DNA of 64,000 bases from Mixophyes australis (taxonomy: Eukaryota > Chordata > Amphibia > Anura > Limnodynastidae), in assembly GCA_036250195.1 (NCBI GenBank), contig JAVHZZ010000003.1:339951375-340015374 (forward strand). Direction: 5' to 3'. The notes beneath the pieces were generated by a model. The model did no database searches and was not told where the DNA came from. It saw only the letters and a program-made list of their open reading frames with translations. This document shows positions 21,169 to 32,642 of the stretch, in pieces (positions within the stretch are counted from its first letter, which is position 1; each line of letters begins with the position of its first letter). The translations under genes were made by a program, and so were the position numbers.

Positions 21169-21325
21169 CAGGGCCATAATTAGGGCTGTGCAATAGGGGC
21201 GACTGACCAGTGCGCAACACTGAAGGGGGGCACAGTTTATGAATATTTTAGGTTCATTTGGTTAGAAATGAGGACAGCATTTTTGTTTCTTTCCCCATGC
21301 GCTAAAATGTTAAGTTACGGCTCTG
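21169..21325. mobile_element. hAT miniature element, CAGGGCCATAATTA ends
   Basis: The ends CAGGGCCATAATTA and (reversed) CAGAGCCGTAACTTA are inverted repeats. The 8-bp duplication TTTATGTA is perfect (21161-21168 and 21326-21333). It is non-coding. Confidence 0.88.
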
Positions 21326-21344
21326 TTTATGTATGTACTGCTGT

Positions 21345-21770
21345 CAGGGCCGGATTAAGGGAATGGTGGCCCCTGGGCTAAGGGGGCATCCATTCCCCCG
21401 TGAGGGACCACCCCCCCCCCCCCCGTGATCCGAGCCATCCCCCCCCCCCCCCGGTGATCCGAGCTGCCTCTCCTCCCACCGGTGATCCGAGCCACCCCCC
21501 CGGCACTTACCTCCTACCCCCTTCCCCGGCGCGCTGTACACTCTTTACTGAGGAGATCTCATGAGAGTGAGACTCACAAGATCTCCTCAGTAAGGAGACT
21601 AGATCGTGCCGGGGAAGTACTGCAGTGAAAGTGCTCAGCAGCACTGATCGGGCTGGGGGCGACCCCGCCCCCGACCGATCAATACTGCTGCTGAGCACTT
21701 TCGAGGGCCCCCTGGATGCCATAGGCCCCTGGGCTATAGCCCAGTTAGCCCTATGGTTAATCTGGCCCTG
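21345..21770. mobile_element. hAT miniature element, CAGGGCCGGATTAA ends
   Basis: CAGGGCCGGATTAAGGG and the inverted end TTAATCTGGCCCTG define the element. The 8-bp duplication ACTGCTGT is perfect (21337-21344 and 21771-21778). Inside are three diverged units like GGTGATCCGAGC separated by long C runs, then an inverted pair around GAGATCTC(ATGA) and a GTGCTCAGCAGCA arm pair. Only 19 bp separate it from the previous miniature element. Confidence 0.92.
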
Positions 21771-21833
21771 ACTGCTGTATACTGCAATGAAACAGGAAAT
21801 GATGCATTAAAAGAGGAAATTATGTTATTATAT

Positions 21834-22098
21834 CATAGTTGCCTACTCTCCCGGACATTCTGGGAGAGTAGGCAAACCTCCCGATTGCTGGCCCTTCATC
21901 AAGCTAAGCGGCGGGGTGCTGGGCTTATGAGGCAATTTGTGCATTATCATGGCCCCGCCCCCTGCTGTAATAGGCTATACAGTGTGATGTCAGTGTAGGG
22001 GGCATGGCCAATGATGCAAATCACTGAGACACACCCCAACACGCCCACCTCCCCTACCGATCTCCCGGACAGCAAGTGGACAAAAGTTGCCAAGTATG
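21834..22098. mobile_element. hAT miniature element, CATA(C)TTGCC...CTCTCCCGG family
   Basis: The start CATAGTTGCCTACTCTCCCG and the end GTTGCCAAGTATG are inverted. The flanks TATTATAT and TAGTATAT match at 7 of 8 positions. The family also occurs at 22460 and 54763. Confidence 0.8.
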
Positions 22099-22106
22099 TA
22101 GTATAT

Positions 22107-22451
22107 TGTATATTTAGTGGTTCACAATGTTGGTGTTTTTGGGTGACACCTTCTTAGTGCAAATTGCTGCATTTGAAAGGTGCTCAGGTGAATTTAGAGA
22201 GTATTTTTGTTTTGTTAAAGTATGGTAGTAGTTTGGGATATTCTGCATAGTTTGCATGGGATTATCTCAAGTCACTTATAAGACTATATTAGTTTCCATC
22301 ATCTGTAATAATGATAACAGTGATGGGAAAGAGATGGCCCTAGGGCCACATGTGGGCCTCCAAGTCTTCACCCTAGCCCCCAGCTCCTTCCTACTTTATT
22401 GGCAGATATCTTTGCTATTGCTTGTAACACATTTTTAAAATACCCGCTGAT
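22107..22451. other. No recognised feature
   Basis: This is spacer between two related miniature elements. No gene or repeat was recognised. Confidence 0.4.
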
Positions 22452-22459
22452 ATGTTATT

Positions 22460-22737
22460 CATACTTGCCAACTCTCCCGGAAAGTCCGGGAGAGTCCCGA
22501 AATTCAGGTCAGTGTCCCGGGCGAGCTGGCATTTCTCCCGGATCCTGGATATCACAGAGAATCGCGTCATTTGACGCGATTCTCTGTGAATAATGCCATT
22601 TCGGAGGGCGGGAGGGGGCGGGGCAAGGCCAATCGTGTCATTTTGGCCCCGCCCCCGCGATGTAAATTACGCCCCCTTCCGCCCTCCAGTCACGCCCCCT
22701 CTCCCGGAAACTTGTTTTCCGGGAGTTGGCAAGTATG
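22460..22737. mobile_element. hAT miniature element, CATACTTGCCAACTCTCCCGG
   Basis: The ends CATACTTGCCAACTCTCCCG and CGGGAGTTGGCAAGTATG are near-perfect inverted repeats. The 8-bp duplication ATGTTATT is exact (22452-22459 and 22738-22745). A central perfect palindrome around ACAGAGAATCGCGTCA and TGACGCGATTCTCTGT lies at about 22552-22588. Confidence 0.93.
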
Positions 22738-22745
22738 ATGTTATT

Positions 22746-23610
22746 AGTTATTATGGATATGTGTATATTTCGTCGATTAAATCTATTGTTTTAACTCATT
22801 ACCGAGATTGAAGTATTTTAGGTCGCTTATCACTGAATTACAATATCTGAAGTCACTTACTCTATGAACAACTTTATAACTTGCTATATGAACACATATA
22901 TGAAAAATCCAAGACCACCTAGCTCCTCTATATAGGGTAAGGATATGTGATATATATCCTGTATAGTAAATGTGCTTTTCTTTCATAATGTTTTACTACA
23001 ATCAGGGACCTGAAGCATAAAAGGAAAAATATAAATATTTTTTCATGCACTAAAAACTAGAAATATATTCCACCACTTTACCACAGAATTAAGCATCGGT
23101 TTCTATTTATTACAGTACTATGCACTTTGATGCAAAAAGATTTTAATTAGCATAATTGGATTGGTAGATTTCAGAACAAGAATCAAAGCTTCAGTCCAAA
23201 AGCTGGTAATACAGAATCTATATAATCCTCCTTTCCAGTTATTTGATCTTGCAAACAATTGAGCACTGGCTGCACTGAGTCAATTAAACATGAGACTCAT
23301 AGATGGACCCTGCTCTAATGTGATAAGTATAATGGATCCATATTGATTTACAAGCACATTTCCCAGATTAGACATCAGTGCTCGCCAATATATTTTGCTT
23401 GTGAAAACTCGTACAATGATAAAGTAGTCCTGTAATATTTATGAGTTTTGCCATAGGTGTATCGTCTACAATAATTAAAAAATGGAATTCTTTTGTGAAA
23501 GCAATGTCTTAAATCCAGACAACAATAGAAGAAAACCTTAATTAATTTATCATTTGTACATTGCAAGTGTGTCCCTGCCATTTACAGCTGACACTGCTAT
23601 ATGCACATTA
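22746..23610. other. No recognised feature
   Basis: This is AT-rich sequence with no defendable gene or repeat. Confidence 0.4.
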
Positions 23611-23618
23611 CTATATGA

Positions 23619-23841
23619 CCATGGTGGGCAGCAGGCTGTCTGCTAAGCTTTCACCTGCGGCCCACCGGTTGGCTGCTCTCGATCTTATTATCTGCTTTGT
23701 TACATATAGCAGACCGGGAGCAACCAGCTTCCGCATCACGTCACATCCTCTGTTCATTGCAGGGAGCTCACTGTGCACAGCGGAGGTGGAGGGAGCGCAG
23801 TGTGCACTTTGGAAGGTAGTAGCAGAGGTTGCCCATCACTG
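23619..23841. mobile_element. hAT miniature element, CAGTGATGGGCAACCTC end
   Basis: The right end, reversed, reads CAGTGATGGGCAACCTC and the left reads CCATGGTGGGCAGCAGGCT. The 8-bp duplication CTATATGA is perfect (23611-23618 and 23842-23849). It is non-coding. Confidence 0.83.
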
Positions 23842-23849
23842 CTATATGA

Positions 23850-25479
23850 CATATATTGACCAGAACATTCAGAGACAACAAAGAATTTACAAAATCCTTC
23901 TCATAGATGTATTCAGTTGATAATGAGCAGTCAGTTTCAGGGTGAAAGTTACATGTCAGAGAACATTGTTAATTCAAAGAAAAATCAAGAGCTAATAGAA
24001 GCATTGATCCAAGTAAAACTGGAATATTTTTATTTTATGGCATTGTCCATCCTGGGAATTCCCCTGCTCTCTTTTTGCTTAGAACCCCCATAGTTTTACA
24101 TTGGTGAAGGTTCCTCATCTGGAACTACCACTATTACCTCATAGTAGTTTCCAAACAGAGCTTACGGAGGTGGAGGAGCTGAGCTGCAATCTTTTGGGGC
24201 TGGAGACTCCGTGGGAGATTCAAACTGCATAGGAAAGGATGTGCGAATCCAGCATAACAACTGATTAGACATCCTCCCATCCTAAACATCTTCTGTCCTA
24301 ATGTCCACATTTTCAACTCTCATCTTCTTGAATCAAAGGGCAGCACATGTATATATTTATTTAACACATATATTTTAGTTATGTATATGCACACACATGA
24401 AATTAGTGTTGAAGGAGAGGTTGAGATGGCATTCAATATAGAAAAGATTATTTATCCTCTTTATGATGCAGCGACGCACAAATGATGCAAAAGCTGTTCA
24501 AAAGTCGTACGACTTTGGAACAGCTTTTGCATCACTTTTATTCATAATTAACTTCATTTGGTATGGAAGATGAACTCGCATCTTATTGAACTTGCTAATT
24601 TAAGAGGAGTAAGAGATGTAAGTCATATACCATCACACTATACTGTGTATGCATATAAAGTGCTCTAATGAATTCCAGGAAATATAGGCTCAACATCAAA
24701 ATGTCACATCATAGACTTTACCTACAATGTACATCTTACAGAGAAAATAGTCTTTACAAGCACAGCTTTATTTACACTTACAAAAGTCACAGGAGTTTCA
24801 CTGGGAATCCAAGCCACAAAAATTCATCCGCCCTGCAGGCTATGGTTGTACAGTCCTGGTATTCTGTATATTTCATAGTTGCCAATTCTATTTACCTGAC
24901 TACTAGTGAAGAGTGATTATTCTTTCCGCTCTGCTCAGAAAGAGCCACAGGCAGCAGAGTGAATTCCTATGCCTAATATGTTAAATATACAATGTAGCTG
25001 ATTGATTCTATTTTGGCAAACTGTTGCTTGTACAGTACATTAACAAAGAGTATGTTGTATAATCGTTCCATGTCTGTATGGAAATGAGTCTATGTATCAG
25101 CACCAAACTTGCTCAGCCCAACAGTACCTGTATTGTAAGTCACTCTTTAGTTAGTTTTAGAAACTTTATAAAACTTAATAATCAGGAACCTGCAATCATA
25201 CTTCTGGTGAAGTACACGAGAACAACTTCTTGCTATTTTACTTTGCTTTAATGTCAGTATGGCAAAGTACTTGATAACATAAAGATTCCATACATTTTCT
25301 TGTGAACCTAATGCTAAATTAACAGAGACCAGTTAACAAAGAACAATGAAAACAGACCAGTTCTCTAGACACTGGCCGACTTATTCAGCATCGGTCACAC
25401 TGAACAATGAAAACAGACAGGTCTTTATACTTGATACTCCTCCCATTGCCCTAGCTTGATGGGCAGGTAACACTCCCAT
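23850..25479. other. No gene; small hairpin at 24483-24534
   Basis: At 24483-24534 there is a 52-bp near-perfect palindrome with arms TGATGCAAAAGCTGTTC and a GTCGTACGAC centre, probably a short miniature element or its core. A GAACAATGAAAACAGAC block occurs at 25342 and again at 25403, a direct repeat. Otherwise there is nothing I can name. Confidence 0.5.
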
Positions 25480-25590
25480 CTTCCCTTTAAAAAGGAGTTC
25501 TCATCAGCTGCTCTGCTAGTTTGCTCTCACTGCAGACACACTCTGTCAACCTTCTGTATCTGTGGGAAAAGACTTTCAAAGCATGTAAGT
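25480..25590 (+). promoter_or_regulatory. Possible promoter, first exon and splice donor
   Basis: A TATA-like CTTTAAAAAGG at 25486 is followed by about 90 bp of CT-rich, less AT-rich leader. It then ends in a sequence matching a splice donor (CAT then GTAAGT at about 25583-25588). This could be the start of a host transcript or of an LTR transcript. No downstream exon was recognised, so this is only a candidate. Confidence 0.22.
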
Positions 25591-25746
25591 TTAATCAGAC
25601 CTCATAACATTCTTTTGTCACACATATGTCTTCTACCTGTTTTTCTTTAAGCGAGGTGCACTGCTATACAAACATGTAACTCTGCAGCGTTTCTCTGCAG
25701 ATGGGCAGCTAAATACCTATCTCCCCTTTTAGAAGCCTGTGACACA

Positions 25747-26038
25747 CAGTGGCGGATCCAGGGGGGGGCGATCGGGGCATTCGCCCCCCCCTAGCAGCAA
25801 AAAGCTAGGTCCCAGCCGCCGATTAAAACGGGAGGGGTGGGGCTAAGCGCGAGCGGGGGGGCGGGGCTAAATGTGGGCCAGCCAATCAGAGTGGTCCCAG
25901 CCGGCGACCGCAACGGGAGGGGGCGGGGCCAATCACGGGCGGAAGGCGGGGTTAACGCAGGCCAGCCAATCAGAGCAAAGGAGGGGCGTGATTATGCAAA
26001 ATCGCCCCCCCTAAACATAAAGTCTAGATCCGCCCCTG
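25747..26038. mobile_element. hAT miniature element, CAGTGGCGGATCCA ends
   Basis: CAGTGGCGGATCCAGG and the inverted end TAGATCCGCCCCTG are flanked by a perfect 8-bp duplication, GTGACACA (25739-25746 and 26039-26046). Internal GGGCGGGGC blocks and a repeated GGCCAGCCAATCAGAG motif (about 25876 and 25960) make it GC-rich against its surroundings. It is related in ends to 1725-2016. Confidence 0.92.
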
Positions 26039-26300
26039 GTGACACATCCGTTTGTCACAGTACATTAAAAGTAATTTGTTTTCAGTAAAACATTTTTCAG
26101 ATTAAAAACACAATGGGAAGGGTGCAAGGAGGAAGCAGTGATTTCTTCAGTGCTACACTAATTTCACTCGGCAATGCACAGTCTATTTATACAGCGTATG
26201 TATTTGATATAGCCATTTCCATAGCTTATACCATAATACATTTTACAATCATGACACGTATACATGCCCCCAAAGCATAAATGTACACCCCCCAAACTAT

Positions 26301-26514
26301 CAGTGACGGACCTAGACTTTATTTTTTTTTTTGGGGGGGGGGGGGGATTTAGCATAGTCACGCCCCCCATAATTCTGATTTGCTGGTTCTGATTGGTCCC
26401 ACCCCCTAGTCCCTATTGGCCTCACCCCCCTTTGTTCGGCATCTTGGCAATTTAAAAGATATGCTTATGCTGCTAGAGGAGGCGATTGCCCTGATCTCCC
26501 CCCACCCCCTGTTT
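26301..26514. mobile_element. Probable hAT miniature element, CAGTGACGGACCTAGAC end
   Basis: The left end resembles that of 25747. CAAACTAT before and CAAACTAC after agree at 7 of 8 positions. The right end is degenerate, so its boundary is uncertain. A T run and a G run lie just inside the left end. Confidence 0.5.
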
Positions 26515-26522
26515 CAAACTAC

Positions 26523-26949
26523 CTTGCCACTTTCACTGATTTTTCAGGTGATCTTGATGCCCACAATGCTGCAACGTATGACTATAGAAATGGTGCATGG
26601 GTCGCCAGGGCAAATCCCCACAAATGGTACCAGGAATATTGGGGGGTCTGTTTTCAACAATACTTCAAGAGAGAAAGTATAAATAACCATTATTCTGCAT
26701 ATGGGCTACACTTCAGTAATAGGTCTCCTCTACAGCCCTTCCTATAATTCCATGTTTTTGTAAACATACGTGGGCTTACTTCCTAAGCCAAATATTGCCA
26801 CTCTACCCTTAAAAATGTAAAGTAATTTGAATGACAGCGAGAGAATGACTAATAACCAATAAGATCATGAAAATGCTCACATCAACACAGATTATTATAT
26901 GACATAAGTGTGCTGTAACCTGTCCACTTGTGTGAGTGAGTAAGTGATT
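26523..26949. other. No recognised feature
   Basis: This is spacer with no gene or repeat recognised. Confidence 0.4.
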
Positions 26950-27110
26950 GGGCAGCACAGAGGCACAGTGGATAGCATTGCTACCTCACAGGGCTGTAGT
27001 CAATTCCAACCAGTTGTACGTTCTCCTCTTGTTTGCCTAGATTTCCTCTGGGTGCTCTAGTTCCCTCCCACAATTCACACATACTGTGATGTTTTTTAGC
27101 TGCTGACAAA
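26950..27110 (+). repeat. tRNA-derived SINE, 3'-truncated diverged copy
   Basis: GGCAGCACAGAGGCACAGTGG and the following GCATTGCTACCTCACAG match the SINE head. The match fades after the CTCCCACA region and the tail is missing. Confidence 0.6.
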
Positions 27111-28021
27111 ATAAAATAATAAAAATATTTTTTATAATAATAGTAATTATAAAAATAATGATAATAATAATAAGTTATATATCAGTTTATCTAACATAAG
27201 CAACTGGCATATATCGTACATTACATCTGCCTGGAATTCCCCAAACCAAAAAATATTTTCCATAAAAATCCAAATGTTTAATAAAAAAAAAAGTGCATTA
27301 CTACGTATGACCACTGGTTAATGCAGAGTCTTTCCACTTAAACCACATGACATTCTAGGATGTAATTGGTATATAGGGCAGGGTTCATATAAGCAATAAC
27401 TGTGTGTATTATACTGCAAGTAAGTTGTGCATATATCAAAATGTTATATGGCATTTGACATAAAGGAAGGAGGAGTGGAATCATTAATAATCCTGTGCTT
27501 GACCTTGATATAGACAAATTCTACTATACAAGAAATAGTTTTCTTTGCTGAGAAATGTACAATTTCATTAGCGAATGTGATCATCTTTTGATATATAGTA
27601 ATTTGAATGAAAGGGGGCAAGGGTTTGCCACAAGCATACTTTCTATCGCTCCAAGACCAGCACTTCATGGAGACTGATATTTACAGTGCAGTATTTGCTC
27701 CTTGTTATTCAGTATAGGTTACAGTGTAGGTCAAGAGTATCTTGTTTATTTCTCTGGGAGCAGCATATGACTAATGTAGATGAGACAGCCAATTTAGGGA
27801 ATTTGTAATCTGTGCCAAAAAGTTCAACTGGCACGCAGGACCTAGAGTGAGAACAGTTAAAGCATAAATGCATATACTGTGTGATGCAGGAATATTGGGA
27901 GTGGTATATGATGAATTCCTGTAGTAAATAGGATATGGTTTACACAGTACTATATTTAGAACATAGCTTTCATTTGAATCCAAGTTAAAGAATAAAAAGT
28001 GGGTGGCTTCCTTTACTTACT
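27111..28021. other. AT-rich spacer
   Basis: A-rich and AAT-rich runs occupy 27105-27180. No gene was recognised. Confidence 0.45.
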
Positions 28022-28033
28022 AATATATATTTT

Positions 28034-28083
<50 letters not shown>
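28022..28083. repeat. (AT)n microsatellite, left flank of Tc1 element
   Basis: The run of AT dinucleotides is pure from 28045. A similar run lies on the other side of the Tc1 element at 29980-30012, so the transposon probably landed in one TA-rich microsatellite. Confidence 0.9.
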
Positions 28084-28088
<5 letters not shown>

Positions 28089-28409
28089 TACAGCGAGTGA
28101 AGTAAGTATAATGTGGCAATTGGAATTAAATTTACACCAAATATCAGCAACAGCCCTTGCAATCCATACATGCAAAGAAATCAAGCAATTGATGTCCAGA
28201 ATTTAAGTTTTGTGTAATAATTTTAAATGACACAGGGAAAAGGCATTAAACACATGAAGAAAGGAGGGGGAGAAGAGGCATAGAAAGCCAAGACACCAGC
28301 TGAAATCTATTAGTAATAAGAAAGCAATCCAGCCAGCTGGTTCAGCCACAACTGATGGCCTATAAAAAGGTGTCTCATTACGAAGGTGTCACACAAGAAA
28401 CATCTCATG

Positions 28410-29692
28410 ATGGGTAAAAGTAAAGAGCTCTCTCAAGACCTTCGCTACCTGATTGTTGCAAAACATACTGATGGCATTGGTTACAGAAGGATCTCTAAAC
28501 TGCTGAATGCTCCATACACTGTTGCTGCATACACTGTTGGGGCCACAATCCGGAAGTGGAAAGAACATCATTTCATCACAAACCGGCCACGACCAGGTGC
28601 ACCTCACAGGATTTTTGACAGAGAAGTGCAAAAAATGATCAGAAGAGTTGTCCAAGGACCACTTGTGGAGATATTCAGAAAGACCTGGAATTAGCAGGTA
28701 CATTTGTTTCAAAGAAAACAATAAGTAGTGCACTCAACCGCCATGGCCTGTACGCACACTCACCACACAAGACTCCTTTGCTGAAGAAAAAACATGTTGA
28801 CGCTCGTTTAAAGTTTGCTGCACAACATTTGGACAAGCCTCAGAAATAATTGGAGAATATAGTCAGGGCCATCTTAACAACATTATGGGCCCCCGGGCAA
28901 AGCAGTGCACCGGGGCCCCTAGATATAGATATAGATATAGATATAGATATATAGATGTATAGAGATACAGATATAGATATAGATATATAGAGATAAAGAT
29001 AGATAGCTCTACTTGCTCAGTGACCCTTGTAGGTTTTTTTGCAGGGTTTTTTCTATTGCAGGATTATTTATTCTCATTAAGAGCCGTGTCTATGGGGCCC
29101 CCTTGTCCGTGGGGCCCCCGGGCAGCTGCCCATCGTGCCCAATGGAAAAGATGGCCCTGAATATAGTGTGGTCATATGAGAGCAAAATTGAACTCTTTGG
29201 ATACCATAATACACACCATGTTTGGAGGAGAAATGGCACTGCACATCACCCCAAAAACACCATACCAACAGTGAAGTTTGGAGGTGGTAAAATCATGGTG
29301 TGGGGCTGTTTATCTGCACACGGTATTGACATACTGAATATGGTTGAAGGAAGGATGAATGGAAAAATGTACAATCCTGATTCCAAGACATTCCGGATAA
29401 AAATCTGCTGCCATCTACCAGGATGCTGAAGATGAAACGAGGGTGGATATTTCAGCAAGTCAATGATCCCAAACACACAGCCAAGGACACTCTCAATTGG
29501 TTTCAAAGAAAGAAAATAAAGCTGCTAGAATGGCCCAGCCAATCACCTGACTGGAATCCAATTGAAAATCTATGGAAAGTACTAAAGATCAGAGTTCATA
29601 GAAAAAGCCCATGAAACCTTCAAGATTTGAAGACTAATGGCATTGAAGTCTTCAATGGGGCAAGTTTACACCTGAGCAATGCATGCGACTAG
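28410..29692 (+). pseudogene. Tc1-type transposase pseudogene
   Basis: The N-terminus reads MGKSKELSQDLRYLIVAK, followed by the helix-turn-helix region and GAPHRIFDREVQ, as in Tc1 transposases. Frameshifts occur near 28680 and 29400. A hAT miniature element at 28864-29159 splits the frame. Of the DDE residues, the first position is Y (codon 29175-29177, in WSYES) and the second is V (29459-29461, in QQVNDPKH). The third, E in PIENLW (29564-29566), remains. It cannot encode a working enzyme. Family assignment is firm. Confidence 0.92.
28864..29159. mobile_element. hAT miniature element nested in the Tc1 transposase
   Basis: The ends CAGGGCCATCTTAA and (reversed) CAGGGCCATCTTTTCC bracket GGGCCCC-rich arms and a TAGATA microsatellite at about 28920-29000. 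The 8-bp duplication AATATAGT is exact (28856-28863 and 29160-29167). It inserted after the Tc1 copy arrived. Confidence 0.94.
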
Positions 29693-29974
29693 TTTTTCCA
29701 CACAGGAGGAATCTTGAAGCTGTCATTACCAACAAAGGCTTTTGAACAAAGTATTAAATAAATTTCAGGAAGCGTGTTCAATACTTTTTCCTTGTGTCAT
29801 TTCACACTATTACACACAACTTAAATTATGGACATCTATGGTTTGATTTGAATGCACGTGTGGATTGCAAGGGTTGTTGCTGACATTTGGTGTAAATTTC
29901 ATTACAATAGCCATATTAAATGTATATTTACTGAAAACGTTGATGTGTTCAATACTAATTTCACCCGCTGTATG

Positions 29975-29979
<5 letters not shown>

Positions 29980-30012
<33 letters not shown>
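29980..30012. repeat. (TA)n microsatellite, right flank of Tc1 element
   Basis: This TA run adjoins the Tc1 right end and grades into (CA)n. It mirrors the run at 28022-28083. Confidence 0.9.
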
Positions 30013-30020
<8 letters not shown>

Positions 30021-30158
30021 GGAATTCTTTGCTGACCTGTTCACCCACAATCCTTCCCACCGTGTGCTATATCTGTACACCTTGGAGGCAGCAATTTTGA
30101 GGTCTGAACCAATATTCATCCGAGTTCAGCCTATCAAATCTTTAGAAGAGGTACTCAT

Positions 30159-30943
30159 TATGTAGAAATGTTCCTCAACATATTTCACAGGGGATATATA
30201 TCTCCACATCGCAGATTGGCTATGGGTCTGTCAGATAATGATAGGTGTCCTAAATGTGGGATGGGAGGGGCAGACTTGTTTCATTGTTTCTGGGGATGTC
30301 CGGTTATTAGAGGGTTCTGGATACGTGTGTGGAGGTTTGCTACTGCTGATCTTGTAAATTATCTCCCTTTCACACCAGACTGGGCTATATTGGGCATTCT
30401 CCCACCAAATGCCCGCACATCCAGAGGTGGCAGACGTCTGCTGCTGATTATTTCGGCAGTGGCAAGAAAATGCATCCTCCACATGTGGATCCAGAGCACA
30501 TCCCCCACACTGGACCTCTTTAAAGAAAAAATGTTCTTTGCCATGAAAATGGACTGGTTGGAAGCCTCCCTCCAAAAAACAAAATACACAGGGAGATTTT
30601 TTGACACTTGGGAGAGCTTTGTTGGCACTTTGTCAGTCCCGCTGAGAGAACAAATACAAAAATGTTTTCAACATACCCTTTGGTATGAAACTAGAATATT
30701 CATGCAAGACCCACCTATCTTTCTGGACTAGGAGAGTGCTTGTGTTGCCCCGGTCTCTCCAGGCTTTTGTACCTTATGTGTGATATCATATTTATAGTTC
30801 ACTTCAGTGACTCACAGGTGACGTTTTTCCTCATACTATGTGTCATGGTTCATGATTATTAAGTATAAACATATCTTTGTTCTAATTTATTTACTGATGT
30901 GTACATGTTTGACATTCTTCAATAAAGAAATATAAAAAAAAAA
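30159..30943 (+). mobile_element. 5'-truncated L1-like LINE insertion
   Basis: It is flanked by a perfect 15-bp duplication, AGAAGAGGTACTCAT (30144-30158 and 30944-30958). It ends in AATAAA (30921-30926) and a short poly(A). The 5' end is truncated into the C-terminus of ORF2, as is usual for LINE insertions. The exact duplication and open reading frame indicate a fairly recent event. Confidence 0.95.
30168..30731 (+). pseudogene. L1-like ORF2 C-terminus, 187 codons
   Basis: This is the carboxy-terminal part of a LINE reverse-transcriptase polyprotein. It shows the characteristic HRGYISPHRRLAMG segment and then a Cys/His knuckle, C27-P-K-C30-x8-H39-x4-C44, followed by the IRGFWIRVW segment, as in L1 and Tx1-like elements. 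The endonuclease and reverse transcriptase are absent through 5' truncation. The 187 codons are open to the natural stop. It would not be translated on its own. Confidence 0.88.
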
Positions 30944-30958
30944 AGAAGAGGTACTCAT

Positions 30959-32642
30959 ATTCATGAGTCACTGGTTCCTAGATCATTTTGTAAAATTGCG
31001 TAAAATCGCACTGCGCATGTCTAGAAAGTGGGCGCACGCATAAGAATACTTCAGCGAATCTGGCACTTATGCCTTCCTGTGACTAGAGAGGCAGGACGGG
31101 GTAGGTAAGGTGAATGATGAAGCAGGCTGAATACAATAAAGGCATGTTTACACACCTGCAGAAACACACATATACGACTATTAGGAGAAGTACCGTTTGC
31201 CCCTGCTGCAGGGCAGGTGCAATCACTTACTGACGATGATTACTGGCTGTAAACTAGGTGCAGCTGCTACTGATGCGGAGACAGACACAATGTGTACCGT
31301 AGTGTATATGGGAGGAAATACTTTCGTTCTAAATAAAATTCAGAGTCTTAGTTACACACATTTGGAACTATATGATAAGATATCGACTGCACAGCTCTTT
31401 TGCTGGGTTGGGTATGAAATTCCGACAGCAGAAATAACGACAGAAATAATACCGACACAAAACTCCCAACAGCATAAAGACTGTTATGTCAAATTCCATC
31501 CAAATTCTTGCAGTTCCTGTAAAGTAATTATGTTAAGAACTTGAATAGGAAAGAATAAGAATGAATTGCTCCATTTTTTTCTGTTAGTTCATTGTTGCCA
31601 TAAAGAGATTTTCTGAGAAATTTTCTCCACTTACTGATCAGTTAGAGAAACAACATAATTGATTGCAACCTTTTAAGCATCCCCCGCCTTGCACTATGAT
31701 TAATACCAAAGCACTCTTGCAATAATGCCCCAAGCATCTTTAGTCCTCATTCATTTGCAGCTGTTTAATTTTTCACCTTCATTCAAAACAAAGGATAAAC
31801 AAATTGCACATGATTGTCAATGAATACATAAAATCTCTATTAAATAATGCATGCAAATGTAAAACACAGATTTTATAGAAATATTGTAATTTCGCCAATT
31901 AACTGTGTTTAGTGTTCATTTGCAGAAAATGTAGCAGGATTATTTGTGTCATTCATTTAAAAAAAAGGTTACAATGCAGAATATCACTTAGCAAGTATTT
32001 CTACATCTAGACCATTAAGCTGATTTAGCAAGGAGCACCTGTTTTGGCTGTCAGTTACAAGATATTTATAGTGGGACATGTACTGGTGTTAGGCATGCAA
32101 ACAACACAAGACTTGTAATCTTTCCCAGAAGCCATCTCTCTCTCTGTCTAAACATGCTGCTCGTTCATTTGTACAATTAAAACAAATACAGCATATCGCC
32201 TGAGCATAATTTTTTCAATAAGATTTTTTTTTTATGTAGTTACCATGGTAACCTTGCTTGTATCCCTCTTTAACTAATAGACATGTATGGGTTACTAGGC
32301 AGCAGGACCAGATCACCCTCTAAGCGACCGAGGACCACTAGGCAACCACAGGCAAGGAGTGTAGGAAAAGCATGCTGTACGGGTCCCGGGTCCCGGGGCC
32401 CTGGTCTGGACAGCCCAGAATTATCCAGGCCAGTACACCATTTCTGAGCTATTAATATATTGTAGGGGATATTAATGCAATGCATAAGTTTAATGTGGCA
32501 TGTCTATGAAATGTGCAGGCTATTAAATTAATGTTGGAATGATTTAGGGGAATTAGGCCAGATTACTACATTTGCATGCTTTTAATTGCTATTAGTGCTA
32601 GTTTGGGGGAAATATGTCTATTGGAGGGGAGTATTCATTGAG
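30959..32642. other. No recognised feature
   Basis: This is AT-rich sequence without a gene that I can support. A GC-richer patch at 32320-32430 (GGGTCCCGGG duplicated in tandem) may be part of an old miniature element, but no ends were found. Confidence 0.4.

Larger units (their letters stand above)
28091..29970 (+). mobile_element. Tc1/mariner element with long terminal inverted repeats
   Basis: The ends are CAGCGAGTGAAGTAAGTAT and, reversed, CAGCGGGTGAAATTAGTAT, each next to TA. The inverted repeats continue for roughly 200 bp with matching landmarks (AAATTTACACCAAAT, CAGCAACA(G/A)CCCTTGCAATCCA). Removing the 304 bp added by a nested hAT element leaves about 1.58 kb, the usual size for Tc1 elements. 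Confidence 0.92.

Noticed and set aside
21344..21722. Minus-strand ORFs with glycine-rich sequence
   Set aside because: They are translations of poly(C) and repeat units within a hAT miniature element.
30231..30628. Minus-strand ORFs of 89-114 codons
   Set aside because: They are antisense to the L1 ORF2 C-terminus.
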